Assembly: GCF_018326425.1 (NCBI RefSeq) | Contig: NZ_AP024601.1 | Span: forward strand, 1,786,001-1,850,000 | Direction: 5' to 3' | DNA from: Polycladomyces abyssicola | GTDB lineage: Bacteria; Bacillota; Bacilli; Thermoactinomycetales; JIR-001 | DNA: 64,000 nt | Shown: one piece after another, positions 54,756-64,000 of the stretch | Numbering within the stretch: position 1 is the stretch's first letter | Layout of the letters: each line of letters starts with the position of its first letter | Made by a program: the position numbers and the translations under genes | The notes under the pieces: generated by a model | Seen by the model: the letters and a program-made list of their open reading frames with translations, nothing else | Databases searched by the model: none | What the model was told of the DNA's origin: nothing

Positions 54756-55535
54756 TCATACTTCCTTCAGTTTTGCCAATTCAACCAACAATCTTTCATT
54801 CAATACCTTGATATATGTTCCTTTCATCCCCAACGACCGTGATTCGACCACACCGGCGCTCTCCAGTTTGCGCAAGGCGTTGACGATGACAGAACGGGTG
54901 ATGCCGACACGGTCGGCCACTTTGCTGGCCACCAACAGACCCTCCGTCCCGTCCAGCTCCTCGAAAATGTGTTCCACTGCTTCCAACTCGCTATACGAAA
55001 GCGAGTGGATCGCCAATTGGACCACCGCGCGGGAGCGGGCTTCCTCTTCTGCCTGTTCCGCCTTTTCGCGCAAAATTTCCATCCCGACCACTGTCGCACC
55101 GTATTCCGCCAGAACGAGATCATCGTCGACAAACGGCGCGTCAAACCGGGTGAGCAAAAGCGTTCCCAACCGATCACCGCCTCCGATGATCGGCACCACC
55201 GTCGTATAGCGGTGTTCAAACATCCCACCCAGTTGTTTCGTGAAACTGTATTCACTCGTTTCGTCCAAGTTGGGGGACGTCTCCTTCACCTGCTTCAACA
55301 GCCGGTTATATTCCTCCGGCAGGCGCCGATCACGCAACACGACATGATTCATTTCATCCACCGCATATTCCTGAGCAATGCCGTAGCCCAAAATTTTTCC
55401 CTTGCGACTGACCACGTACACGTTGGCCACGATGACGTCCCGCAATACTTCGGCCATCTCCATGAAACTCACAGCCTGCCCGCCCGTACGCTGTAACAGT
55501 CGGTTGATCTGGCGGGCTTTGGTCAGCAAATCCAT
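54756..55535 (-). CDS. codY: GTP- and branched-chain-amino-acid-sensing regulator CodY
   Basis: A 259-residue global repressor of stationary-phase and amino-acid genes. The N-terminal GAF-type domain starts [15 protein letters not shown], and the C-terminal winged helix contains [19 protein letters not shown]. It lies after hslU as in B. subtilis. Its own targets in this window cannot be assigned by eye. Confidence 0.97.
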   Translation of the reverse strand: MDLLTKARQINRLLQRTGGQAVSFMEMAEVLRDVIVANVYVVSRKGKILGYGIAQEYAVDEMNHVVLRDRRLPEEYNRLLKQVKETSPNLDETSEYSFTKQLGGMFEHRYTTVVPIIGGGDRLGTLLLTRFDAPFVDDDLVLAEYGATVVGMEILREKAEQAEEEARSRAVVQLAIHSLSYSELEAVEHIFEELDGTEGLLVASKVADRVGITRSVIVNALRKLESAGVVESRSLGMKGTYIKVLNERLLVELAKLKEV

Positions 55536-55556
55536 CTCCGATTCCTCCCTTCCTCA

Positions 55557-56972
55557 CTACAAAATGTATTGACTCAAATCCCTGTTTTGAACGATCTTCG
55601 CCAGGCGATCCTGCACATATTTCGGTGTGATCACGATTTCTTTCAAATGGATGTCCGGAGCCTCAAACGAGAGTTCTTCCAACAAACACTCCAACACGGT
55701 GTGCAGCCGGCGAGCCCCGATGTTTTCCGTCTCTTTATTTACTTTGGCGGCCAACTCGGCAATCTCGCGAATCGCTGCATCGGTGAACTTCACCTTGATC
55801 CCCTCAGTTTCCAGCAGGGCGGCGTATTGTTTGAGAAGCGCATTTTTGGGCTCGGTCAAGATCCGAACGAAATCGTCCGCCGTCAAATCGTTCAGCTCCA
55901 CGCGAATGGGAAAACGCCCCTGCAATTCCGGGATGAGATCGGACGGTTTGGCCGTGTGAAACGCACCCGCGGCGATGAACAATATATGGTCCGTCTTGAC
56001 CGGTCCGTATTTGGTCATCACCGTGGAACCCTCGACAATCGGCAATATGTCCCGCTGCACTCCCTCGCGGGAGACATCCGGCCCTGTGCCACGATCCTTT
56101 CCGGCGATTTTGTCCACCTCGTCGATGAAGATGATCCCGGATTGTTCTACCCGTTCCAGGGATTCCTGTATCACCTGATCCATGTCGATCAGTTTTTGCC
56201 CTTCCTCTTGGATCAACACCTTTCGCGCCTCACGTATGGGTAAACGCCGCTTCTTCGTTCGTTTGGGCAAAAACTGTCCCAGCATCTCCTGCATGTTGAT
56301 CCCCATCTGCTCCACGCCCGAGCCGGCAAACATATCCATCATCGGCAAGGAGCTATCTTCCACTTCAATCTCGATCACTTGGTCTTCCAACTCGCCGCGG
56401 ATCAATTTTTCCCGCACTTGACGACGCTTTTCCGCGATGCGGCCACGTTCGGCATCATCCACGTCATCCATCCGGGGGGAAGTGGCGGATTGGAACAACG
56501 CTTCCAATGGATTTTTGAATCCCGCTCCCGGTTTGCGTGACGGCACCAGGATTTCGACGATGCGATCCTCGGCCAGCTCTTCGGCGCGTTCCTTCACTTC
56601 TTCGATTTTTTCCGCCTTCACCATACGAATGGCCGTTTCCACCAAGTCGCGCACCATCGACTCAACGTCCCGACCTACATATCCCACTTCGGTGAATTTG
56701 GTCGCCTCCACCTTGACGAACGGTGCACCCACCAATTTTGCCAGACGACGAGCGATTTCCGTTTTTCCGACGCCGGTGGGTCCGATCATCAAGATGTTTT
56801 TCGGCACCACCTCGTCTTTCATCTCATCCGGCAACAAGCTGCGGCGATAACGGTTGCGCAGGGCAATCGCCACCGCTCGTTTGGCCTCTTTCTGACCGAC
56901 GATGTGTTTATCCAGTTCCTCCACGATTTGGCGCGGCGTCAGCTGTTCCCGTTTGCGATTGGCTTGCGGCAT
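55557..56972 (-). CDS. hslU: HslU/ClpY ATPase subunit of the HslUV protease
   Basis: A 471-residue AAA+ unfoldase. Walker [10 protein letters not shown], Walker [13 protein letters not shown], an intermediate domain with a long charged insertion (about 110-240), and the conserved C-terminus LSQYIL that docks into HslV. ATG at 56972 is preferred; an ATG at 56981 abuts the GGAGGAGGT site. It follows hslV with the stop and start only a few nt apart. Confidence 0.94.
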   Translation of the reverse strand: MPQANRKREQLTPRQIVEELDKHIVGQKEAKRAVAIALRNRYRRSLLPDEMKDEVVPKNILMIGPTGVGKTEIARRLAKLVGAPFVKVEATKFTEVGYVGRDVESMVRDLVETAIRMVKAEKIEEVKERAEELAEDRIVEILVPSRKPGAGFKNPLEALFQSATSPRMDDVDDAERGRIAEKRRQVREKLIRGELEDQVIEIEVEDSSLPMMDMFAGSGVEQMGINMQEMLGQFLPKRTKKRRLPIREARKVLIQEEGQKLIDMDQVIQESLERVEQSGIIFIDEVDKIAGKDRGTGPDVSREGVQRDILPIVEGSTVMTKYGPVKTDHILFIAAGAFHTAKPSDLIPELQGRFPIRVELNDLTADDFVRILTEPKNALLKQYAALLETEGIKVKFTDAAIREIAELAAKVNKETENIGARRLHTVLECLLEELSFEAPDIHLKEIVITPKYVQDRLAKIVQNRDLSQYIL

Positions 56973-56977
56973 GAGGC

Positions 56978-57517
56978 TCATACCTCCTCCACGACAATTT
57001 GGTCATTGGTGAAAACACAGATTTCACCGGCGATCTTCAACGCGGCCTCAGCGATTTCGCGTGCGGACATCTCCGGTGCATGCCGTTTCAGCGCCCGGGC
57101 CGCCGATAATGCAAAACCGCCGCCTGAACCGATCGCGACGATGTCATCGTCCGGTTCAATTACTTCGCCCGTACCCGCGATCAGCAGGAGGTGTTCGTTG
57201 TCCATGACGATCATCATCGCTTCCAACCGACGCAAAACCTTATCCGATCGCCATTCCTTCGCCAGCTCCACCGCGGCTCGCGGCAGATTGCCGTTGAATT
57301 CCTCCAGTTTGCTTTCAAACTTTTCGAACAAGGTGATGGCATCGGCCACGGAACCGGCAAAACCGGCAACCACTTTACCCTTGTATAAACGACGCACTTT
57401 TTTGGCCCGATGTTTCATCACCATTTGGTTACCAAACGTCACCTGACCGTCACCCGCCATCGCAGCTGCTCCCTGGTGACGTACAGCACAAATCGTGGTT
57501 GCGTGAAATGCGGACAT
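56978..57517 (-). CDS. hslV: HslV/ClpQ peptidase subunit
   Basis: A 179-residue N-terminal-nucleophile peptidase with [14 protein letters not shown], giving Thr after processing, and GDGQVTFG. As in B. subtilis CodW there are a few residues before the TT pair, so the mature N-terminus needs confirmation. ATG at 57517 follows GGAGGAGGG; the extension to 57616 is unsupported. No xerC gene precedes it. Confidence 0.94.
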   Translation of the reverse strand: MSAFHATTICAVRHQGAAAMAGDGQVTFGNQMVMKHRAKKVRRLYKGKVVAGFAGSVADAITLFEKFESKLEEFNGNLPRAAVELAKEWRSDKVLRRLEAMMIVMDNEHLLLIAGTGEVIEPDDDIVAIGSGGGFALSAARALKRHAPEMSAREIAEAALKIAGEICVFTNDQIVVEEV

Positions 57518-57795
57518 GAATTTCCCTCCTCCATCATTAATCAACCTCACAAAGCTCCTCGCCGTTTCTGCTAAAGTTTGCGCATCAGTGAACAAAAAGG
57601 GGCAAAAATGTGGCAAACCAAGGAAAGGCGAGACAACCCATTCGCAAAAGACAATCCTCTCTCCGCTGATGCAGTGGCGGGTGTGATTGATCCATAAAGA
57701 AACAGCAGTTTTACACTGCTGTTTCTCAGCTACCGAATCTTTTCAGAAAAAGCAGAACGTTCCTACACAATCGTATCACACCAACGGTTGATGAA
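57518..57795. other. trmFO-hslV intergenic region
   Basis: Noncoding, with the trmFO terminator at 57698-57727. In B. subtilis the xerC (codV) gene lies here; neither frame of this stretch resembles a tyrosine recombinase. The hslV promoter must lie between 57518 and 57697, but no clear pair is seen. Confidence 0.6.
57698..57727 (-). terminator. trmFO terminator
   Basis: AGAAACAGCAGT pairs with ACTGCTGTTTCT around TTTAC-type loop; T-rich flank on the minus strand. It ends the topA-trmFO unit. Confidence 0.85.
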
Positions 57796-59115
57796 TCAAG
57801 AGAAGGCATACAACTCGTCGGAAAACGCCTGTAACCGCTCCAATGCACGTTCGGCGATTTTCAGATTGCGCTCCTTTTTGGCGCGGATTCTTTGGGGAAG
57901 CGGCGGCAACAACCCGAAGTTGGCATTCATCGGCTGGAAATTGTCCGGGTCGGCCGTGGTAATATAGCGGGCGAGACTGCCGATCACTGTCTCATGCGGA
58001 AACACAACCGGTTCTTGACCCATGGCCAACCTTGCCGCATTGATCCCGGCGATCAAACCGGAGGCGGCCGACTCGACATATCCCTCCACTCCGGTCATCT
58101 GTCCGGCAAAGAACAAATCATCCCGATCTCGGAATTGATACGTGGGCTTGAGCACCTTGGGCGAATTGATGAATGTATTGCGGTGCATCACACCGTAACG
58201 TACGATTTCGGCGTTTTCCAAACCTGGGATCATGCGGAATATCCGCTTTTGTTCCCCCCATTTCAGATGGGTTTGGAAACCGACCAAGTTGTACAGCGTT
58301 CCTGCACTGTTATCCTGCCGCAATTGGACCACTGCAAACGGTTGTTTTCCGGTGCGGGGATCGACCAGCCCGACAGGCTTCATCGGACCGAACAACAAGG
58401 TTTTTTTGCCCCGTTTGGCCATCACTTCGATCGGCATGCATCCCTCAAAGTAAATTTCTTTCTCAAACTCCTTGAGCGGGGCCGTCTCCGCCGTGACCAG
58501 TGCTTCATAGAACCGGTCGAATTCTTCTTCGGTCATCGGACAGTTGAGGTAGGCAGCTTCCCCCTTGCCGTAGCGGGAAGCGACAAAAACCTTGTCCATG
58601 TCGATGCTCTCTTTTTCCACGATCGGCGCCGCCGCGTCGTAGAAATACAAATACTCCTCACCGGTCAATGCTTTCAGTTTCTCCGACAGGGCGGCGGAAG
58701 TAAGCGGTCCCGTCGCGACCACGGTGATCCCTTCGGGAATCTCTGTCACTTCTTCATGGATGATCTCCACGTGGGGGATATTGTGCAATGCCGCCGTCAC
58801 CGCGGCGGAGAACGCCTCACGATCTACGGCCAACGCACCGCCGGCGGGAACGGCGTGTTGGTCGGCACACCGCATGATCAGCGAGTCCAACCGACGCATT
58901 TCTTCTTTTAATATACCCACGGCATTGGTCAATTCATTGGAACGGAGCGAGTTGCTGCATACCAGCTCGGCGAAATCGCCTCCCCTGTGCGCCGGTGTCC
59001 GTTTGACCGGCCGCATCTCGTACAAACGAACCGGCACATTGCGTTGAGCGATCTGCCACGCTGCTTCGCTCCCCGCCAGCCCGGCGCCGATCACATTTAC
59101 CGGTTGTTTCGGCAT
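57796..59115 (-). CDS. trmFO: tRNA (uracil-54-C5) methyltransferase TrmFO
   Basis: A 439-residue FAD- and methylenetetrahydrofolate-dependent enzyme making ribothymidine 54. The N-terminal [16 protein letters not shown] binds FAD, and [17 protein letters not shown] and [16 protein letters not shown] are family motifs. Called gid in older literature. It lies 18 nt after topA. Confidence 0.95.
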   Translation of the reverse strand: MPKQPVNVIGAGLAGSEAAWQIAQRNVPVRLYEMRPVKRTPAHRGGDFAELVCSNSLRSNELTNAVGILKEEMRRLDSLIMRCADQHAVPAGGALAVDREAFSAAVTAALHNIPHVEIIHEEVTEIPEGITVVATGPLTSAALSEKLKALTGEEYLYFYDAAAPIVEKESIDMDKVFVASRYGKGEAAYLNCPMTEEEFDRFYEALVTAETAPLKEFEKEIYFEGCMPIEVMAKRGKKTLLFGPMKPVGLVDPRTGKQPFAVVQLRQDNSAGTLYNLVGFQTHLKWGEQKRIFRMIPGLENAEIVRYGVMHRNTFINSPKVLKPTYQFRDRDDLFFAGQMTGVEGYVESAASGLIAGINAARLAMGQEPVVFPHETVIGSLARYITTADPDNFQPMNANFGLLPPLPQRIRAKKERNLKIAERALERLQAFSDELYAFS

Positions 59116-59133
59116 ATCAAGGCTCCCCTTTCG

Positions 59134-61206
59134 TCAACGCTCAGTTGTCTGATAGTCACACTCAGTACAGTGAATTGTGGATTCGTTCTTTTTCTTTTTG
59201 ATCACCATCAAGTTTTCGCAACGGGGGCATGGACGCGATGCCGGCTGATCCCATGAAACGAAATCGCATTCCGGGTACCGGCTGCAACCGTAAAACGTTC
59301 GACGGCGTTTGGTTTTACGTTCCACGATTTCACCCTGCTTGCATTTGGGGCAGGTTACCCCCGTCGATTTGAGAATCGGCTTGGTGTTGCGGCAATCCGG
59401 AAAACCGGAGCAGGCCAGGAACTTGCCGTAACGGCCGAATTTGTATACCATCGGACGGCCGCACTTTTCACATGTTTCGTCTGACACTTCGTCCTGGATC
59501 TCGACCGTTTCCATTTCTTTTTCCGCTACACTCAACCGTTCACGGAACTGACTGTAAAACGCATCCAGCACCTTGACCCAGTCTACCTTGCCTTCTTCTA
59601 TGTGGTCCAATTCCTCTTCCATATTGGCTGTAAACTCTACGTTCAGAATCTCGGGGAAAAATTCCTCCATCAGTTCGATGACGATTTCTCCCAATTCGGT
59701 GGGAATGAACCGTTTGTCCTCCAACGTGACATACCCACGCTTTTGAATGGTTTCCAGTGTCGGCGCGTAGGTGCTGGGGCGACCGATCCCCAATTCTTCC
59801 AGCGTTCGCACCAGTCTCGCCTCCGTATAGCGCGGAGGGGGCTGGGTGAAATGCTGTTTGGGTTCGATCGATTTCTTTTTCAGGACTTGCCCTTCCTCCA
59901 ACGGAGGCAGGAGTTTGTCCTCCTCTTTTTGGTTGTCATCGTTGCCCTCTACGTACACCTTCATAAAACCGGGAAATTTCACCTTGGAACCGGTCGCACG
60001 GAACACTGCGTCTCCGGCGTGCACCTCGCAAGAGATGACATCCAACACAGCCGGTGCCATTTGGCTGGCCACGAACCGCTCCCAAATCAGTTTGTACAAG
60101 CGGTATTGGTCGCGGCTCAGATATGGCTTGACCTGGCTCGGTGTACGCATAACCGAGGTGGGCCGGATCGCTTCGTGAGCATCCTGCGCACCGGCGTTTT
60201 TTTTATGCGACCGGGGTTGAGACGGGACAAAGTTCTCCCCGAATTGTTCCGCGATGTATTGCCGTGCCTCCGATTGCGCCACTTCCGACACCCGTGTCGA
60301 GTCCGTCCGCATGTAGGTGATCAATCCGACGGAACCCTCTTTGCCCAACTCCACCCCTTCGTACAGCTGTTGTGCCACCGACATCGTCTTGGCCGCACGG
60401 AAATTGAGCTTACGGGCCGCTTCCTGCTGCAGTGAACTGGTGATAAACGGCGGAGCCGGGTTGCGTCTGCGTTCACTCTTTTTGATCTCCCCGACGACGA
60501 ACCGCTTTCCTTTTATCTTCTCCAGTAGTTGCTTCACGTCATCTTCAGATTTCAACTCCGCCTTGTCCTTGCCGTAGCCGTAAAATTTCGCCTCAAACGG
60601 TTCATCGCCGGCCAACAGCACGGCAGTGACCGTCCAGTACTCTTCGGGCTGGAAGTTTCGGATCTCCTTTTCCCGGTCGATGATCAGCTTGACGGCCACC
60701 GACTGGACCCGACCGGCACTCAGTCCTTTTTTCACCTTTTTCCACAGCAGGGGACTGATGCCGTACCCCACGAGCCGATCCAAAATTCGGCGCGCCTGCT
60801 GGGCGTTGACCAAATCCATGTCTATTTTTCGCGGATGCTTAAACGCTTCCCGAACAGCCTGCTTGGTAATCTCGTTGAACACCACCCGGCAGGGCTTATC
60901 CAACTCTAGATCCAAACTGTGCGCCAAATGCCACGCGATCGCTTCCCCCTCACGATCGGGGTCTGCGGCAAGATACACGCGTTTCACTTTTTTGCTCGCT
61001 TCGCGCAGTTCTTTCAGCACACTTCCCTTTCCCCGGATGGTGATGTATTTCGGTTTATAACGGTGTTCGATATCTACGCCCAACTGGCTTTTGGGCAAAT
61101 CCCGCACGTGTCCCATCGATGCTTTGACGATATAATTCTTTCCCAAGTATTTCCCGATGGTCTTGGCTTTGGCGGGCGATTCGACAATTACCAGCGAATC
61201 GGCCAT
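59134..61206 (-). CDS. topA: DNA topoisomerase I
   Basis: A 690-residue type IA topoisomerase. It has a Toprim domain ([16 protein letters not shown] and [14 protein letters not shown]), the active-site tyrosine in [14 protein letters not shown], and three C-terminal zinc ribbons of which the last ends CTECDYQ. It relaxes negative supercoils. ATG at 61206 has GGGGAGGG upstream. Confidence 0.96.
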   Translation of the reverse strand: MADSLVIVESPAKAKTIGKYLGKNYIVKASMGHVRDLPKSQLGVDIEHRYKPKYITIRGKGSVLKELREASKKVKRVYLAADPDREGEAIAWHLAHSLDLELDKPCRVVFNEITKQAVREAFKHPRKIDMDLVNAQQARRILDRLVGYGISPLLWKKVKKGLSAGRVQSVAVKLIIDREKEIRNFQPEEYWTVTAVLLAGDEPFEAKFYGYGKDKAELKSEDDVKQLLEKIKGKRFVVGEIKKSERRRNPAPPFITSSLQQEAARKLNFRAAKTMSVAQQLYEGVELGKEGSVGLITYMRTDSTRVSEVAQSEARQYIAEQFGENFVPSQPRSHKKNAGAQDAHEAIRPTSVMRTPSQVKPYLSRDQYRLYKLIWERFVASQMAPAVLDVISCEVHAGDAVFRATGSKVKFPGFMKVYVEGNDDNQKEEDKLLPPLEEGQVLKKKSIEPKQHFTQPPPRYTEARLVRTLEELGIGRPSTYAPTLETIQKRGYVTLEDKRFIPTELGEIVIELMEEFFPEILNVEFTANMEEELDHIEEGKVDWVKVLDAFYSQFRERLSVAEKEMETVEIQDEVSDETCEKCGRPMVYKFGRYGKFLACSGFPDCRNTKPILKSTGVTCPKCKQGEIVERKTKRRRTFYGCSRYPECDFVSWDQPASRPCPRCENLMVIKKKKNESTIHCTECDYQTTER

Positions 61207-61414
61207 CCCGTGCCCTCCCCTCATATAAAACCGTTCCTATTATTTCGGATGTCAACCGCCGATGTCAAATGAGTACCCTGGCGGTTGTTCGTAACATATA
61301 CAACACCGAGCAACACAAATCCTACAAGTCTCCCCATCCACGGATCAGTTCTTTCCCAATCCTTACCCAACTATCAACATCTCATACACCCATTTGGGGA
61401 TATGTATATGCCGT

Positions 61415-62503
61415 TCACATCCGAACAAACTGCATTCCCGGCAATTGTCGGATGCGTTCTTTCAACTGCAGGGACAATAAAACAGAATGAACTGCTTCAG
61501 CCGGAAGCGGACATCGATTCATCACTGTTTCCAATGAAACGGGGTCGATCCCGATCAGCGAGAACACCCGCTCTTCCTCCACCGTGAGGGGAAGATTGGC
61601 TCCGCCAGAAGATTCGTGAGAAGGCGACGGCATCAGATGAGCGAATTCTTCCCAAATGTCTTCCACCCGACGCACACATTTCGCCCCTTCCTGGATGAGG
61701 CGGTGTGTTCCTGCGCTTTGTGTCGAGGTGATCGGCCCCGGTACCGCGAACACTTCCCGTCCTTGTTCCATGCTGCAGTCAGCGGTGATAAGCGACCCGC
61801 TCCGCTCCGCGGCCTCCACCACCACCGTGCCGTATGACAATCCGCTGATGATGCGATTGCGTTGAGGAAATAGACCGGGATGCGGTTCCGTCCCCGGCGG
61901 CATCTCCGAGCAGACCGCACCGTGTCGGATCAATTCGTGATACAACGATCGGTTGTTTCTGGGATATACCACATCGACGCCCGTCCCCAATACAGCCACT
62001 GTCGCCCCGTTTTTCCGCAATGCACCACGATGAGCCTCACTGTCGATCCCCGTCGCCATCCCGCTGACCACTACCCAACCTGCACCAGCCAACTGTTCGG
62101 ACAACATGCGTGCCGCCTGGCGACCGTACGGTGTCGGCTTTCGAGTCCCCACCACGGCGATGCCCGGGCCGTCAAGAAACGATACATCCCCTTTGACATA
62201 TAACACCCAAGGAGGTTGCGGGATTTCCCGCAGCAAGGATGGGTAATCGTCATCCCACACTGTAACCGCACAGATCTCCCTTCTTTGCAATTCCACCTTT
62301 ACTTCACGAACAAACGCCGGGGTACATTTTTCCCTGATCCGATCCAATCGCTGTTGCGTCACACCCATCGCCCGGGCTGCCTCCATCACGGCCGGAGACA
62401 TTGGATGGGGCGGGACCCAACCGGCCCGATGCAACCGATCAATGGTATGCCAACCCACCCCCTTCACCTGATGCAATGCGATCCATGCATCCCGCTCCTT
62501 CAC
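61415..62503 (-). CDS. dprA: DNA-processing protein DprA
   Basis: A 362-residue RecA loader for transformation. The Rossmann-like core has GIAVVGTRKPTPYGRQ, GMATGIDSEAHRGAL and LPPGTEPHPGLFPQRNRI-like EMPPGTEPHPGLFPQ; a C-terminal winged helix follows residue 300. It lies between sucD and topA as in B. subtilis (smf/dprA). Natural competence of the host is not shown by this alone. Confidence 0.93.
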   Translation of the reverse strand: MKERDAWIALHQVKGVGWHTIDRLHRAGWVPPHPMSPAVMEAARAMGVTQQRLDRIREKCTPAFVREVKVELQRREICAVTVWDDDYPSLLREIPQPPWVLYVKGDVSFLDGPGIAVVGTRKPTPYGRQAARMLSEQLAGAGWVVVSGMATGIDSEAHRGALRKNGATVAVLGTGVDVVYPRNNRSLYHELIRHGAVCSEMPPGTEPHPGLFPQRNRIISGLSYGTVVVEAAERSGSLITADCSMEQGREVFAVPGPITSTQSAGTHRLIQEGAKCVRRVEDIWEEFAHLMPSPSHESSGGANLPLTVEEERVFSLIGIDPVSLETVMNRCPLPAEAVHSVLLSLQLKERIRQLPGMQFVRM

Positions 62504-62528
62504 GGTTCCACCCCGCTTACCGTTGAAT

Positions 62529-62566
62529 AAAAAAGGGGACCATGCCGTGCAGGTCCCCTGAAAAAA
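62529..62566 (-). terminator. sucCD terminator
   Basis: GGGGACC/GGTCCCC stem with a 10-nt loop and A and T hexamers on either side, just after the sucD stop. One of the strongest terminators in the window. Confidence 0.92.
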
Positions 62567-62575
62567 GCGATGATG

Positions 62576-63481
62576 TCATTTCTTCGTGATGCAGGCTTCC
62601 AGCAAGCCGTTCTCTTTCAGAACCTCGACCAGCGTCTCGCCGATAGCGGCCGGAGTGGGTGCCACTTTGACCCCGCACTCCTCCAACTTTGCGATTTTTT
62701 CCGCTGCGGTACCTTTACCGCCGGAGATGATGGCACCAGCATGTCCCATCCGTTTACCCGGAGGCGCCGTTTGTCCACCGATGAACCCGACCACCGGTTT
62801 GTCCATGTTCTCCCGAATCCACTCGGCCGCTTCTTCTTCGGCCGTACCGCCGATTTCACCGATCAAGATGACGGCTTTGGTGTCCGGGTCTTCCTGGAAC
62901 GCCTTCAGGCAGTCAATAAAGTTGGTGCCGTTTACCGGGTCACCGCCGATCCCTACCGCAGTGGACTGTCCGATGCCGCGGGTGGTCAATTGATGTACCG
63001 CTTCATAGGTGAGCGTGCCGCTGCGGGACACGATCCCGATGTGACCCGGGGTGTGAATGTATCCGGGCATGATTCCGATTTTGCATTCACCCGGTGTGAT
63101 GACGCCCGGACAGTTGGGTCCGATCAGACGCGTCTTTTTGCCTTCCATATACCGTTTCACTTTCACCATGTCCAATACCGGGATGCCTTCGGTGATGCAG
63201 ACGACCAGATCCAGTTCCGCATCCACCGCTTCCATGATCGCGTCCGCGGCGAACGCCGGCGGCACGTAGATCACCGACGCATTGGCTCCCGTTTTTTCCA
63301 CCGCTTCAGCCACGGTGTTGAACACCGGCACGCCTTCCACCTCAGTGCCCCCTTTACCGGGGGTGACACCGGCCACAATCTGGGTGCCGTATTCAATCAT
63401 TTGCTTGGTGTGGAACAAGCCGTTGGAACCAGTGATGCCCTGCACGATGACTTTGGTGTCTTTATTGACGAAAATACTCAA
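62576..63481 (-). CDS. sucD: Succinyl-CoA synthetase alpha subunit
   Basis: A 301-residue TCA-cycle enzyme. [14 protein letters not shown] binds Co[17 protein letters not shown] is conserved, and the phosphorylated histidine lies in [10 protein letters not shown]. It pairs with SucC to make ATP or GTP from succinyl-CoA. Confidence 0.96.
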   Translation of the reverse strand: MSIFVNKDTKVIVQGITGSNGLFHTKQMIEYGTQIVAGVTPGKGGTEVEGVPVFNTVAEAVEKTGANASVIYVPPAFAADAIMEAVDAELDLVVCITEGIPVLDMVKVKRYMEGKKTRLIGPNCPGVITPGECKIGIMPGYIHTPGHIGIVSRSGTLTYEAVHQLTTRGIGQSTAVGIGGDPVNGTNFIDCLKAFQEDPDTKAVILIGEIGGTAEEEAAEWIRENMDKPVVGFIGGQTAPPGKRMGHAGAIISGGKGTAAEKIAKLEECGVKVAPTPAAIGETLVEVLKENGLLEACITKK

Positions 63482-63517
63482 CTTCGAACCCGCCTTTCCA
63501 GATGATCTCGTTTTGCG

Positions 63518-64000
63518 TCACTTCACCAGCGAAACGATTTTTTGCGCCGCGTCGGCCATCGAATCAGCAGCCACGATTTTCAAGCCGGATTCGTTCAGGA
63601 TTTGTTTTCCTTTTTCCACGTTGGTTCCTTCCAGCCGCACAACCAGGGGGCGATCCAATCCCACCTGTTTGGCCGCTTCCACGACGCCGGTGGCGATCAC
63701 GTCGCATTTCATGATTCCGCCGAAAATGTTGACCAAAATCCCCTTGACATTGGGATCAGCCAAAATGATCTTGAAGGCTTCGGTCACTTTTTCGGTCGTC
63801 GCGCCGCCGCCCACATCCAGGAAGTTGGCAGGTTCGCCGCCATAATGTTTGATGATGTCCATCGTCGCCATGGCCAGGCCGGCCCCGTTCACCATGCAGC
63901 CGATGTTGCCGTCCAAGGCGATGTAGTTGAGGTCGTATTTGGAAGCTTCCACTTCTTTCGGATCTTCTTCATCCAGATCGCGCAACTCCACGATGTCAGG
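63518..64000 (-). CDS. sucC: Succinyl-CoA synthetase beta subunit, C-terminal part
   Basis: The last 160 codons; the gene continues beyond the right edge. [20 protein letters not shown] and [30 protein letters not shown] and [14 protein letters not shown] are typical of the SucC C-terminal domain. It is followed by sucD after 36 nt. Confidence 0.95.
   Translation of the reverse strand, partial: PDIVELRDLDEEDPKEVEASKYDLNYIALDGNIGCMVNGAGLAMATMDIIKHYGGEPANFLDVGGGATTEKVTEAFKIILADPNVKGILVNIFGGIMKCDVIATGVVEAAKQVGLDRPLVVRLEGTNVEKGKQILNESGLKIVAADSMADAAQKIVSLVK

Overview
The window looks like chromosome from a spore-forming, probably thermophilic Gram-positive bacterium of the Bacillales; the Thermoactinomycetaceae are my best guess. 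The evidence is gene order close to Bacillus subtilis from sucC down to ymfK, sporulation genes (spoIIIE, tepA, both dipicolinate synthase subunits, ymxH, ylxY, a Spo0E-like peptide gene), fairly GC-rich codon use and strong AGGAGG-type ribosome binding sites. Taxonomy is inferred from content and synteny only. No rRNA, tRNA, CRISPR array or intact transposase was seen. Nearly every gene is on the minus strand, so the window reads biologically from right (64000) to left (1).

Right to left. 64000-55500: sucC (partial), sucD, dprA, topA, trmFO, hslV, hslU, then codY. XerC/CodV, which lies between trmFO and hslV in B. subtilis, is absent here. 55535-45525: codY, rpsB, tsf, pyrH, frr, uppS, cdsA, dxr, rseP, proS. 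The large flagella/chemotaxis operon that separates codY from rpsB in B. subtilis is absent. 45300-41000: an accessory block that breaks the usual proS-polC adjacency. It is visibly more AT-rich and carries two convergent arsenic operons. 41000-25690: polC, then the translation/RNA operon rimP, nusA, ylxR, ylxQ, infB, ylxP, rbfA, nrnA, truB, ribF, rpsO, pnp. 25530-11300: ylxY, mlpA, dut, a small Spo0E-like gene, ymxH, dpaA-dpaB, asd, dapG, dapA, an RNase J gene, yneR-like, tepA, ylzJ, spoIIIE. 10954-6330: the nucleoside ABC transporter nupNOPQ. 6134-1: a plus-strand secreted phosphodiesterase-like gene, then ymfF, ymfH, ymfI, an unrecognised plus-strand gene, ymfJ and the start of ymfK.

How the genes work together. 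dapG-asd-dapA feed aspartate into dihydrodipicolinate, and dpaAB oxidise it to dipicolinate for the spore core, so the order matches the pathway. The rimP-to-pnp run groups ribosome maturation, initiation, transcription elongation and RNA turnover. uppS-cdsA-dxr-rseP combine isoprenoid/phospholipid supply with envelope proteolysis. The arsenic block appears to be two complementary modules. One (plus strand) is arsI, arsR and two ArsN-like acetyltransferases, suited to organoarsenicals. The other (minus strand) is arsR, an aquaporin and arsC, suited to arsenate, with a channel in place of an ArsB or Acr3 pump. A diverged dispersed intergenic repeat (copies near 6.2, 14.8, 36.6, 41.2 and 48.6 kb), one copy of which sits at the edge of the arsenic block, is the most unusual non-coding feature.
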